A stretch of DNA of 18,386 nucleotides. Source: GCA-016700035 sp964454845. GTDB taxonomy: Bacteria > Patescibacteriota > Saccharimonadia > CAILAD01 > GCA-016700035. A model generated the notes under the pieces. It searched no databases. It was not told where the DNA came from and worked only from the letters and a program-made list of their open reading frames with translations. This document shows positions 7,833 to 14,634 of the stretch, piece after piece. Both the position numbers and the translations under genes were made by a program. The stretch lies in contig CAYVVS010000012.1 of assembly GCA_964454845.1 (NCBI GenBank), positions 1 through 18,386 of the forward strand, in the 5' to 3' direction. Numbering within the stretch: the first letter of the stretch is position 1; each line of letters begins with the position of its first letter.

Positions 7833-8741
7833 TTATTTTTTCTTTTCGACGGCTCGGAGTTTTGCGCTCCGGGCTCGTGGATTGTAATCAATCTCATTGG
7901 GTGCCGCTGTTAACGGCTTTTTGGTAACCAAGCGAAACTGCGATTCCTGTAATGCTTGTCCTGTAATAGTATCGCATATATCACGCGTTATGTCACGCAT
8001 TTTTTGTTTAATTATGCGATCTTCAAGTGAGTGGAAGCTAATTACTGCCAACCTCCCTCCAGGAGCCAAGGCCTCCAGTGCGGCATCGAGCATTTTTTCG
8101 ACTACCTCTAGCTCGCGATTAACGGCAATTCGCAGGGCTTGGAAGGTACGGGTGGCAGGGTCAATCCGATGATAGCCCTTTGGATACTGAGCCCTTACAA
8201 TATCGGCTAGCTGAACCGTCGTCTGGATTGGCTGATCTGCACGAGCCTGCACGATCGCACGTGCAATATGTCGAGACTTCTTTTCTTCTCCATACTTCCA
8301 GAAGATATCCGCAAGACTAGGTGCATCTAGCTCGGCGAGCAATTCCGCGGCGGTCTGCCCTTTGGTTTGGTCCATACGCATATCGAGTGGAGCATCTTGC
8401 TGAAACGAAAATCCGCGTTCACCATCATCCAATTGGGCACTACTTACACCTAGATCAGCGAGTATCATATTCGGAGTTGGCATACTCGTCCAATCAATGT
8501 CGGCGAAGTTTGAGCGGTATACGTGAGCGCGCGGATCGTCTTTAAAAGTGTCATGGAGCACCTGCAAGGCTACCTGATCCTGATCTATTAGATAAGCCTG
8601 TCCTTTTGGCCCAAGCATATCTAATACCAAACTGGCGTGCCCACCAAATCCCGCCGTGAGATCAACGTAGGTGTCGCCTTCTGATGGATTAAGCACCTCC
8701 AAGACTTCTTGCTGCAATACAGGAATGTGTCGCTGTGTCAT
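7833..8741 (-). CDS. rsmH: 16S rRNA (cytosine-1402-N4)-methyltransferase RsmH
   Basis: RsmH (MraW) methylates N4 of C1402 in the 16S rRNA decoding centre using SAM. The 302-residue protein has HIPVLQQEV at the N-terminus, the SAM-binding motif DLTAGFGGH (27-35), ADLGVSSAQLD with RGFSF and DAPLDMRMD, YGEEKKSRHIARAI, PATRTFQALRIAVNREL, GGRLAVISFHSLEDRIIK and the terminal NPRARSAKLRA. All are hallmark motifs and the length is normal. The ATG at 8741 directly begins MTQRHIPV. Its ribosome-binding site is poor: only an AGG 13 bases upstream, lying inside an inverted-repeat arm. It follows mraZ after an unusual 316-base gap. Confidence 0.95.
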   Translation of the reverse strand: MTQRHIPVLQQEVLEVLNPSEGDTYVDLTAGFGGHASLVLDMLGPKGQAYLIDQDQVALQVLHDTFKDDPRAHVYRSNFADIDWTSMPTPNMILADLGVSSAQLDDGERGFSFQQDAPLDMRMDQTKGQTAAELLAELDAPSLADIFWKYGEEKKSRHIARAIVQARADQPIQTTVQLADIVRAQYPKGYHRIDPATRTFQALRIAVNRELEVVEKMLDAALEALAPGGRLAVISFHSLEDRIIKQKMRDITRDICDTITGQALQESQFRLVTKKPLTAAPNEIDYNPRARSAKLRAVEKKK

Positions 8742-8812
8742 GATGTCAAGGTTACCTATTTAGCAGCCAACTGTCTATATGTGTTTTTATTTTTGAAAGT
8801 TGTGAGGTGTGT

Positions 8813-8830
8813 TCCACTACATGTAGTGGA
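8813..8830. repeat. 18-base perfect palindrome
   Basis: TCCACTACATGTAGTGGA is its own reverse complement. It lies in the mraZ-rsmH gap and could be a dimeric repressor operator or a cruciform/hairpin element; no factor can be named. Confidence 0.7.
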
Positions 8831-8864
8831 TGTGGCAAGGACCAGTCATGTGATTAGTCCTTGT

Positions 8865-8882
8865 TTTGAACATATGTTCAAA
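8865..8882. repeat. 18-base perfect palindrome
   Basis: TTTGAACATATGTTCAAA is its own reverse complement and lies 34 bases from the previous palindrome, just before the second copy of the internal direct repeat. It could be an operator or part of a folded RNA. Confidence 0.7.
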
Positions 8883-9057
8883 GAGTTGAAAGTTTGTGAG
8901 GTGGAGTTTTTGAAAACAAGAATGTACATGTCTCTACTTGGATACGCCGAGACGGCCGAAAGCGCCGTTGACTGCCAAATAGCTAACCTGAGTTTTTGAT
9001 TTTTATGTCTATTTCAAAGTTCTGATTTGAATTGTCTCAAATCCCCTCATCTAGTAA

Positions 9058-9408
9058 CTACTTGGCTGTAATGCGGAAGTAGCGACCAGCACGGACAGCG
9101 ACAACGTCGCGACCTATACCGGCATAAGCCAGATGATGGGGCTCGAGAGTAATACGGCCTTGCTTAGAATCAAGCTTGGCTTCTACTCGACCAGTGCGGA
9201 AAGCTACATTCAGGTCGGCAATTCTTTCGTCAAGAATATTACCGCGCAATGCTTGCTCCATTTCCTGGTCCCAAATCTTTTTTGGATACACGTGAAGGTA
9301 CTGACCAAAGCCCCTGGTTATCACCACTTCCCCGCCAAACTCTTCGTGTAAAGCTGTCGGTATTGTGAGTCGGTTCTTGGTGTCAAGGCGTCGTTCGAAG
9401 TAATCCAT
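9058..9408 (-). CDS. mraZ: Transcriptional regulator MraZ
   Basis: MraZ is a DNA-binding protein that binds repeated TGGG boxes at its own promoter and regulates the dcw operon. The 116-residue protein has two SpoVT/AbrB-like half-domains, with LDTKNRLTIP at about 9-18 and LDSKQGRITLE at about 79-89. It is somewhat shorter than the well-studied homologues of about 143-152 residues. The ATG at 9408 is chosen because MDYFERRLDTK fits the family N-terminus; GAGGAG lies about 13 bases upstream. ATG at 9432 and a further start at 9456 would add residues not typical of the family. It is the first gene of the dcw run, and its promoter holds three TGGGTA boxes. Confidence 0.9.
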   Translation of the reverse strand: MDYFERRLDTKNRLTIPTALHEEFGGEVVITRGFGQYLHVYPKKIWDQEMEQALRGNILDERIADLNVAFRTGRVEAKLDSKQGRITLEPHHLAYAGIGRDVVAVRAGRYFRITAK

Positions 9409-9459
9409 GGGTCCCGTTGTGCTCCTCGTCATTTGCGTTGTGTGATGTACTATCACACT

Positions 9460-9502
9460 TACCCACTACCATAACTATATTACCCACAAATACCCACGTC
9501 AA
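9460..9502 (-). promoter_or_regulatory. dcw promoter with MraZ-type boxes
   Basis: On the minus strand TTGACG (9502-9497) and TATAGT (9479-9474) are separated by exactly 17 bases, a near-consensus housekeeping promoter. TGGGTA occurs at 9496-9491 and 9486-9481, 10 bases apart inside the spacer, and again at 9465-9460 near the expected transcription start. MraZ is known to bind TGGG repeats with about 10-base spacing, so autoregulation is very likely. The leader before the mraZ ATG would be roughly 58 bases. Confidence 0.8.
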
Positions 9503-9520
9503 CATATTTACATAAGTTTT

Positions 9521-9550
9521 TTGGTGTTATCCACAAGAATATGCAATACT
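9521..9550 (+). promoter_or_regulatory. Possible promoter of the VIT-like gene with a DnaA box
   Basis: TTGGTG (9521-9526) and AATACT (9545-9550, preceded by TGC) are spaced 18 bases apart, a weak promoter candidate 14 bases before the ATG at 9565. The spacer contains TTATCCACA (9527-9535), an exact match to the high-affinity DnaA box. There is no good ribosome-binding site, so the message may have a very short leader. Confidence 0.4.
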
Positions 9551-9564
9551 AGAGCGTAACAACT

Positions 9565-10080
9565 ATGCCTCGACACAAAAAACACCGCGCGAAACAAAAA
9601 ATTAGATCAAATTACATACGATCAAGTTTTTTTGGTATAGAAGATAGCCTGGTCTCTACCACAGGCCTCATCGCCGGAATATCCGTAGGGACCCAGGAAG
9701 TTCAGTTCATCTTACTAGCTGGATTTGTAGCGGTTGCAGTTGAGGCAATCTCGATGGCTGCGGGAGAATTTTTATCAGAAGAAACCGAGCAAGATTTGAG
9801 TCGATCAAAACAGCACTCCAACCCGATAATCGGTGGCGCAATTATGTTTGTGTCGTATTTTGCGGCCGGTATGATACCAATTTTGCCGATTCTACTTTTT
9901 CCAATATATTACGCCATATATGTTTCGATGGCCGCAGCGCTCGTCGGCCTATTTCTGCTGGGCCTCATGAAAGGCGCCCTAACAAAGCGCAACATTCTCA
10001 AAAGTGGCATACAAGTACTGGTAGTTGGTGGAACCGCCGCACTGATTGGCGCAGCAGTTGGCATATTCTTTAAAGTTTAG
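9565..10080 (+). CDS. VIT/CCC1-family metal (Fe2+/Mn2+) transporter
   Basis: The 171-residue protein has a basic N-terminus followed by FFGIEDSLVSTTGLIAGIS, the first-helix signature of the VIT1/CCC1 family, then GFVAVAVEAISMAAGEFLSEETEQD, which matches the second helix and the acidic start of the cytoplasmic segment. Two or three more hydrophobic segments follow (about 90-115, 118-138 and 147-169). The family exports Fe2+ or Mn2+ from the cytosol. The protein is short: the long helical metal-binding loop between helices 2 and 3 of plant VIT1 is reduced to about 15 residues. It is the only plus-strand gene between two minus-strand runs, diverges from mraZ, and its stop codon directly abuts the glyS stop. 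Metal specificity cannot be read from sequence. Confidence 0.8.
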   Translation: MPRHKKHRAKQKIRSNYIRSSFFGIEDSLVSTTGLIAGISVGTQEVQFILLAGFVAVAVEAISMAAGEFLSEETEQDLSRSKQHSNPIIGGAIMFVSYFAAGMIPILPILLFPIYYAIYVSMAAALVGLFLLGLMKGALTKRNILKSGIQVLVVGGTAALIGAAVGIFFKV

Positions 10081-11451
10081 CTAATTTTCGCGATAAAATT
10101 TTTCGATATAACTAGCGAGTTCACTAATTGCGACACGCTTTTGACTCATGCTATCGCGCTCGCGAACCGTCACAGCTTGATCTTCAAGAGATTCGAAATC
10201 TACTGTTACACATAGTGGCGTACCAATTTCATCCTGGCGACGATAGCGGCGACCGATCGACTGTGTGTCATCGTATTCGCAACGCCAGCTGTCAGCGAGT
10301 TGACTAAACACCTCCCGAGCCAAACTGGATAATTCTGGCTTTTTAGAGAGAGGCAAAACCGCTACCTTAATTGGCGCGATACTTGGCTTAAGACGTAACA
10401 CAACGCGAGTGTCGCCATTTACCTCTTCTTCGCTATAGGCATCGGTAAGGGCAGCAATAAATAAGCGCCCCACGCCCATTGATGACTCAATAACATTTGG
10501 TACATACCGCTCACCAGTTTCTTGGTTAAAGAATGTGAGGTCTTTACCGCTCGCCGCCATGTGGGCCTTTAGGTCGTGATCTGTACGATCATGAATACCT
10601 GCCAACTCCTTAGAGCCATGCGGGAAGGCAAAATACACATCGTGAGCAGCCGCCGCATAGTGGGCGCGCTCATCCTCATCATGCTCGTGCCAATCTAAGC
10701 TTGATTCCTGCAAACCAACATCTTCGAGCAAAAAATTGCGCGTGGTAGTGCGCCAATTCTCATATTCTTCCTTGCGTGTATCCGGAGCAATAAAATACTG
10801 CATCTCCATCTGCTCTAATTCACGCACTCGAAAAATAAAATCGCGCGGCGTAATTTCGTTACGAAAAGCCTTCCCTATTTGCGCGATACCAAAAGGAATC
10901 TTTGCACGCGTAGTCTCACGTACAGTTTCATAATTTACATAGATTCCGCCAGCTGTTTCTGGCCGGAGGTATGCCTTGGTAGAGTCATCTACCACTGCTC
11001 CTAAATGAGTTGTAAGCATCATATTAAATTGTCGTGGCGGTGTAAAAGTGTCCTTTTTGCCGCAATTCGGACATGCCTTTCCCTCAAGCAACTTGGCCAA
11101 TTCATCTAGGTTGGTCGAGTCAACACCAGCAACGTGATCAGCGCGAAAACGATGCTTGCAGGCCTTGCAATCAATCATCGGGTCCACAAACCCAGCCACA
11201 TGACCACTCGCCTCCCATAATTTAGGATGTTGAATGATTGCGCTGTCGAGTCCATGGATGTTAGCGTGACGATTCACAAATGCCTTCCACCACGCGCTCT
11301 TTATGTTATTGACCAACTCCACGCCGTACGGGCCGTAATCCCAAAAACCAGCCAGGCCTCCATAAATCTCACTTGCCTGAAAAACAAAGCCTCTTCGCTT
11401 CGCAAAACTGGTAATCTCTTCTAACGTAAGTCGCTGGTTTTTTTCTGCCAT
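10081..11451 (-). CDS. glyS: Glycyl-tRNA synthetase, dimeric class II type
   Basis: This enzyme charges tRNA-Gly with glycine. At 456 residues it is the single-chain alpha2 type (as in eukaryotes, archaea and many Gram-positives), not the alpha/beta type of proteobacteria. Visible are the N-terminal RRGFVFQASEIYGGLAGFWDYGPYG, a Cys cluster CKAC...CPNC typical of a zinc site in the insertion, LRPETAGGIYVNYE, FRNEITPRDFIFRVRELEQMEMQYF (motif 2 region) and the motif 3 region VIESSMGVGRLF, followed by an anticodon-binding domain. ATG at 11451 begins MAEKNQRLTLEE; the upstream TTG at 11493 lies inside the end of recO. It is the last gene of a nine-gene minus-strand run, 31 bases after recO. Confidence 0.95.
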   Translation of the reverse strand: MAEKNQRLTLEEITSFAKRRGFVFQASEIYGGLAGFWDYGPYGVELVNNIKSAWWKAFVNRHANIHGLDSAIIQHPKLWEASGHVAGFVDPMIDCKACKHRFRADHVAGVDSTNLDELAKLLEGKACPNCGKKDTFTPPRQFNMMLTTHLGAVVDDSTKAYLRPETAGGIYVNYETVRETTRAKIPFGIAQIGKAFRNEITPRDFIFRVRELEQMEMQYFIAPDTRKEEYENWRTTTRNFLLEDVGLQESSLDWHEHDEDERAHYAAAAHDVYFAFPHGSKELAGIHDRTDHDLKAHMAASGKDLTFFNQETGERYVPNVIESSMGVGRLFIAALTDAYSEEEVNGDTRVVLRLKPSIAPIKVAVLPLSKKPELSSLAREVFSQLADSWRCEYDDTQSIGRRYRRQDEIGTPLCVTVDFESLEDQAVTVRERDSMSQKRVAISELASYIEKFYREN

Positions 11452-11482
11452 AATGCGACCTATTATATCAGATTTTCCAGAT

Positions 11483-12187
11483 TTAGGGACCAATGAGCGA
11501 GCGTGTGCGCAGTCGTTCGATGCCTGTTTGCATGCTCCAAAAAGCCTGAACAGTTGGCTCCAACTCAGCCAAAGGCTCCTCCACTCCGTGAATCTGGACT
11601 AACTGTTCAATTCCATAGTCACGACAGACGCGCCACAGTTTAATAGCCGCCGAACTCAACTCAATACCATCGTGACTACTAAAAACCCCTTCTCGCATTT
11701 GTAAGTATCGCAAGTCTGACTGCAGAACTGGAGACATACCATGATTATGGAGATTCTTGATAAGTGCCGTTACCCAAACTAACCGCCTCACGTTTGTATC
11801 TTGAACCTGGTCGGACATAATACTCAGCGCCCTACACAAGAACTCATACCAGGATGGCTCGGGACTGTGTTCTGCTAATGTTTTTTCGGTGATCTCCAAA
11901 ATGCCTTGCGCGGCGACCAGTGCATCATAGTCATACATGAGTGATTCATGTGCCTCGAGTAACGTTGCACCGGTCACTACGGATAGCCCTTTTGATTCAA
12001 CGCACTGCAGTTCAACCTCCATGGTTGGCTCCAACATGCCACGCAACTTAGCCTGCGGTCTTCGTACGCCTCGAGCTGATACAGCTTCACGCCCACGATC
12101 TTCAAAAAAAACGCGGAGAATCCTATCCGCCTCGCCAACATCACGACGTGACAAAACAATTGCCCTGCCTCGAAAATGCCCCTTCAT
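11483..12187 (-). CDS. recO: DNA repair protein RecO
   Basis: RecO helps load RecA on SSB-coated single-stranded DNA in the RecF/RecOR gap-repair pathway. The 234-residue protein has the OB-fold N-terminus GRAIVLSRRDVGEADRILRVF, then the conserved SARGVRRPQAKLRGMLEPTMEVELQ, followed by a helical C-terminal domain. Length is normal. The Cys4 zinc site of some homologues is not evident, as is common in the family. The ATG overlaps the TGA of the preceding receiver gene (ATGA), so the two are translationally coupled. This coupling makes the receiver's association with repair worth noting. Confidence 0.85.
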   Translation of the reverse strand: MKGHFRGRAIVLSRRDVGEADRILRVFFEDRGREAVSARGVRRPQAKLRGMLEPTMEVELQCVESKGLSVVTGATLLEAHESLMYDYDALVAAQGILEITEKTLAEHSPEPSWYEFLCRALSIMSDQVQDTNVRRLVWVTALIKNLHNHGMSPVLQSDLRYLQMREGVFSSHDGIELSSAAIKLWRVCRDYGIEQLVQIHGVEEPLAELEPTVQAFWSMQTGIERLRTRSLIGP

Positions 12188-12579
12188 GAGTTTTTTAAGC
12201 TGTAATTTACAGCTGCAATTAATTCATCTGGCGTAGATTTTTGTTTTACTAAATAGGCCCGCACACCCAACGTCTGCTGCAGGCTTTGATACAAACCAAT
12301 GTCTGCAGCCTCCAATACTGTTAATAAAATAATCGGTTTAGCATTACTCTGAGTGCGTACGCGAATATCCTTTAAGAGTTTGAGCCCATTCTTGCCTGGC
12401 AAAAGTACTTCTGAGACCACTGCATCAATCTCGGTCGCATCCAGCTGAGCGAGCGCAGCGGTAGCACCATCGGCGTGCGCAATGTCATACCCAGCCGCTT
12501 CCAAGGCCCTCGCATACACAGTGCGAAACATCTCATCCTCGTCAACAAGCAATACAGTGGGTCTTTTCATCTTCACCAT
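12184..12579 (-). CDS. Stand-alone receiver-domain protein with Glu at the phospho-acceptor site
   Basis: The 131-residue protein is a single REC (CheY-like) domain with no output domain. It keeps the acidic pocket VDEDE (D13, E14, D15), T87 in ILLT and K112 in YLVK, but the position equal to CheY Asp57 is Glu57 in VVSEVLLPG; the GAA codon was checked. Asp-to-Glu here often mimics the phosphorylated state and prevents normal phosphotransfer, so this is probably an atypical, constitutively shaped receiver acting by protein contacts (inference). The start may be ATG 12579 or ATG 12570, the latter with a nearby GGTGA. It overlaps recO by 4 bases and lies 25 bases after a degenerate kinase-like gene. 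Confidence 0.8.
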   Translation of the reverse strand: MVKMKRPTVLLVDEDEMFRTVYARALEAAGYDIAHADGATAALAQLDATEIDAVVSEVLLPGKNGLKLLKDIRVRTQSNAKPIILLTVLEAADIGLYQSLQQTLGVRAYLVKQKSTPDELIAAVNYSLKNS

Positions 12580-12604
12580 TGTATCACTGGCAACTTAGAT
12601 ATCC

Positions 12605-13261
12605 TTAAAATGGCATTTTCAGCTGGCGGAAAATTTGATAATGCATATACACTGCTGCACCAACCACCACAATCCGCACCCCAGCCGAATCGCCCCGACG
12701 AGCCAGTATATAGCCTCGTATTGCCGCTAGTGACGACTGTCTAGCGGCGGCGAATAACGCATGTCGACTGCCGGCGATAATCAATTCACTTGGTAATTCA
12801 TTAGCGCCCCGTAGCGAGACAATGAGTTCCTCGCCTCGTCTCCGGAAACCCACACTACAGTGCGCTACAGGCATTACTGCGCGGATTTCTCGTAATAGCT
12901 CAAGCTGGACTCGAGCATCACCCCAAACATATGGAAGCCGTTTTTTTCGCCGGATTGTTACATTCAAATCGCGCTGTAACTCCTGCATCAATAGTCTCCA
13001 GCTATGATTTTGCTCCGTGCTAAGCGATCCAAAATCCCCATAATCACAGTAGAGCTGCCGCGAGACATCTGCTACGGTCATATAGTTCTGCGCGGCGCGG
13101 TATGAAAGCTCTGCATCGCCTAGCTGTAAGGCAGCCTCCATAGCAGCCAGCCCAGACTGCAGCTGCGCTGAAACATATCCAACCAGCACTTTTTTTGCAC
13201 GCTCTTCATCACCCACCATATGTTCTAAGCTTACCTGCGCCAGGAGGCTGGCGGCAAGCAT
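12605..13261 (-). CDS. Histidine-kinase-like protein without recognisable catalytic motifs
   Basis: The 218-residue soluble protein has no clear signal or membrane segment. Its layout recalls a sensor kinase core: a helical N-terminal half (about 1-105), then RLPYVWGDARVQLELLREI, like the start of a HATPase domain, a beta stretch GEELIVSLRG, and an end (GYILARRG...VGAAVYMHYQI...LKMPF) that resembles the GLGL-to-C-terminus part of HATPase domains. The H-box His, the N-box Asn, and DxGxG and GxGLG motifs are not visible, so ATP use and phosphotransfer are doubtful. The neighbouring receiver is also atypical, which supports a matched, non-phosphorylating pair. ATG 13261 is the first start after an in-frame TAA; no ribosome-binding site is evident. 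The fold assignment is by eye and uncertain. Confidence 0.5.
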   Translation of the reverse strand: MLAASLLAQVSLEHMVGDEERAKKVLVGYVSAQLQSGLAAMEAALQLGDAELSYRAAQNYMTVADVSRQLYCDYGDFGSLSTEQNHSWRLLMQELQRDLNVTIRRKKRLPYVWGDARVQLELLREIRAVMPVAHCSVGFRRRGEELIVSLRGANELPSELIIAGSRHALFAAARQSSLAAIRGYILARRGDSAGVRIVVVGAAVYMHYQIFRQLKMPF

Positions 13262-13280
13262 GTACTACTTTTAGCAGTAG

Positions 13281-14051
13281 TTATGGAAGAATGACGCTAT
13301 TGAGAGTATTTTTATAGGCTTCGTACAGTGTGGTATTTTCATTGCTGTCAGCCTCAAAGATAATTGTCTTATCGAGATATTTCACCAACACGAGAGTGCC
13401 AACCTTCTCTGCTCGATCGATTTTTCCAACGTAGCGTACTGCATCTCTATCGGAAACCTTAATTTCTTCACTCGACTCGATACCATTACGTTTTTCTTTG
13501 GCATCACGATCATATTTCTCACGCGCCTTTGTAAATAATTCGTCCCGCACTGTCACTCGAATTGCCAGCTCTTTAGCATTTGTATCTACTTTATCTGGGT
13601 GTGCCAAAAGTATAAGCTGGTCTTTACCATTCTTAGATGTAGATATACTAAAGCTCTTCGGTATACGCATCTGAAATGCACCGAGTTCTTCTGGGGCTAT
13701 ATAGTCGCGTGTATCACTCAAACTAGCCTTAATGGCTTCGTCTTCATCTTTCTTCTTTTGTTCTTCAGCCCCAACGCCGTAGCCTTCGTCGTACTTTTTA
13801 GAGTTTGCAACTGAGGCATTTGCGTACAATACGCCAAACGTGATTGCCGCAATAAGCGCCACAGATCCAAGACCAATTACGATGTAGAGAAGTGTCTTGG
13901 TGCGCTTATATTTATCCTCGGTAGTTTTGAGGTTATTCTGCACCTTTTGCTGTTCGGCGGCCGCCACTCCAGAACCAAAGCCAGTCGGCGCAACATTTTG
14001 TGGTTGTTGCGCGGGTTGTGGCTCTGGTTGCTGAGGAGTGGTTGGTGGCAT
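13281..14051 (-). CDS. Single-pass membrane protein with Pro/Gln-rich N-terminus, function unknown
   Basis: The 256-residue protein begins with a Pro/Gln-rich, probably disordered cytoplasmic region (1-45), has a Lys/Arg-rich patch, one membrane helix (about 53-78), a charged linker (85-110) rich in Lys, Glu and Asp, and a mixed alpha/beta extracytoplasmic domain (about 115-256). I do not recognise the domain; the pattern FQMRIPKSFS...AVRYVGKI...EAYKNTLNSVILP is loosely like small PsbP/DUF1795-type domains. No lipobox is seen. It is 34 bases after the peroxiredoxin gene and 19 bases before the kinase-like gene, so it could be a membrane partner or sensor for that pair (inference only). Confidence 0.7.
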   Translation of the reverse strand: MPPTTPQQPEPQPAQQPQNVAPTGFGSGVAAAEQQKVQNNLKTTEDKYKRTKTLLYIVIGLGSVALIAAITFGVLYANASVANSKKYDEGYGVGAEEQKKKDEDEAIKASLSDTRDYIAPEELGAFQMRIPKSFSISTSKNGKDQLILLAHPDKVDTNAKELAIRVTVRDELFTKAREKYDRDAKEKRNGIESSEEIKVSDRDAVRYVGKIDRAEKVGTLVLVKYLDKTIIFEADSNENTTLYEAYKNTLNSVILP

Positions 14052-14085
14052 CGATCTCTAAACTTCTTATGTTAGCTAGTATACC

Positions 14086-14616
14086 CTATTTTTTCTCGAC
14101 AAGCTTCTCACCTGGGTGCCAATCAATTGGACAGAGGCCGCCAGTCTGCAGTGCTTTTACCACTCGGAGCGTCTCTGTAACAGAACGACCCACATTACCG
14201 TCGGAAAGCACTACATAACGTACATTCTGCTCCGGATCGATAATAAACAATCCACGCTCAGCCTGCCCATTCTCTTCATCTAGCACCTCATAGGCCCGAG
14301 AGATTTTATGTGAAGGATCTTCCAGAATTGCGTACTCTACATCTTTAAGATCACGCTCAAACCAAGCCTGATGGCTCTGGATCGTATCGGTTGAAGCGGC
14401 CAAAACTTCACAATCTGCTTCCTGGAATTCTTTGTAATGTTTTTGAAAACCTTCAATTTCTGTTGGACACACAAAGGTAAAATCACGCGGATAAAAGAAG
14501 AGCACGAGCCACTTCCCGGCGTAATCTTTTAAGCTTACTTCTTTATAATCTTCTGGCAATCCTTTTTGATAGGCACTGGCAGAAAATTCTGGTGCTGGTT
14601 TATTGAGCTGAATCAT
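14086..14616 (-). CDS. 2-Cys peroxiredoxin (AhpC/TSA family)
   Basis: Peroxiredoxins reduce hydrogen peroxide and organic hydroperoxides through a peroxidatic Cys. The 176-residue protein has FYPRDFTFVCPTE with peroxidatic C50, the conserved active-site Pro/Thr before it, and a resolving C162 in GGLCPIDWHPGE, which is the typical AhpC/Prx1 2-Cys arrangement. DNA check shows AGGAG 7 bases before the ATG at 14616. It follows the superoxide dismutase gene by 18 bases, so superoxide and the peroxide made from it would be removed by co-expressed enzymes. The reductase (AhpF or thioredoxin) is not in the window. Confidence 0.95.
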   Translation of the reverse strand: MIQLNKPAPEFSASAYQKGLPEDYKEVSLKDYAGKWLVLFFYPRDFTFVCPTEIEGFQKHYKEFQEADCEVLAASTDTIQSHQAWFERDLKDVEYAILEDPSHKISRAYEVLDEENGQAERGLFIIDPEQNVRYVVLSDGNVGRSVTETLRVVKALQTGGLCPIDWHPGEKLVEKK

Positions 14617-14634
14617 ATATTTCTCCTAGTTACA

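Larger units (their letters stand above)
8749..8989. repeat. 241-base element bounded by imperfect inverted repeats, before rsmH
   Basis: Bases 8749-8771 and 8967-8989 are inverted copies matching at 20 of 23 positions. Inside lie two 18-base perfect palindromes, a 7-bp hairpin (8836-8842 with 8857-8863), a near-perfect 17/18-base direct repeat (8793-8809 and 8886-8903) and a hairpin (8952-8956 with 8964-8968) capped by a GAAA tetraloop. No coding sequence of note is inside. The left arm ends 7 bases before the rsmH ATG and covers its only purine-rich site. I see no target-site duplication. It may be a MITE-like insertion or a structured leader RNA of the mraZ-rsmH transcript. Confidence 0.6.

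Noticed and set aside
7628..7927. Plus-strand ORF of 99 codons across the rsmH-ftsL gap
   Set aside because: It is antisense to rsmH, the small ORF and ftsL, its composition is driven by poly-T runs, and it has no family features.
9024..9043. 7-bp hairpin just after the mraZ stop as a terminator
   Set aside because: The stem is AT-rich and has no T run after it on the minus strand, so it is more likely part of the structured gap.
10084..10110. ATTTT...AAAAT hairpin as a terminator between the VIT-like gene and glyS
   Set aside because: It is a 5-bp A/T-only stem inside the glyS coding sequence.
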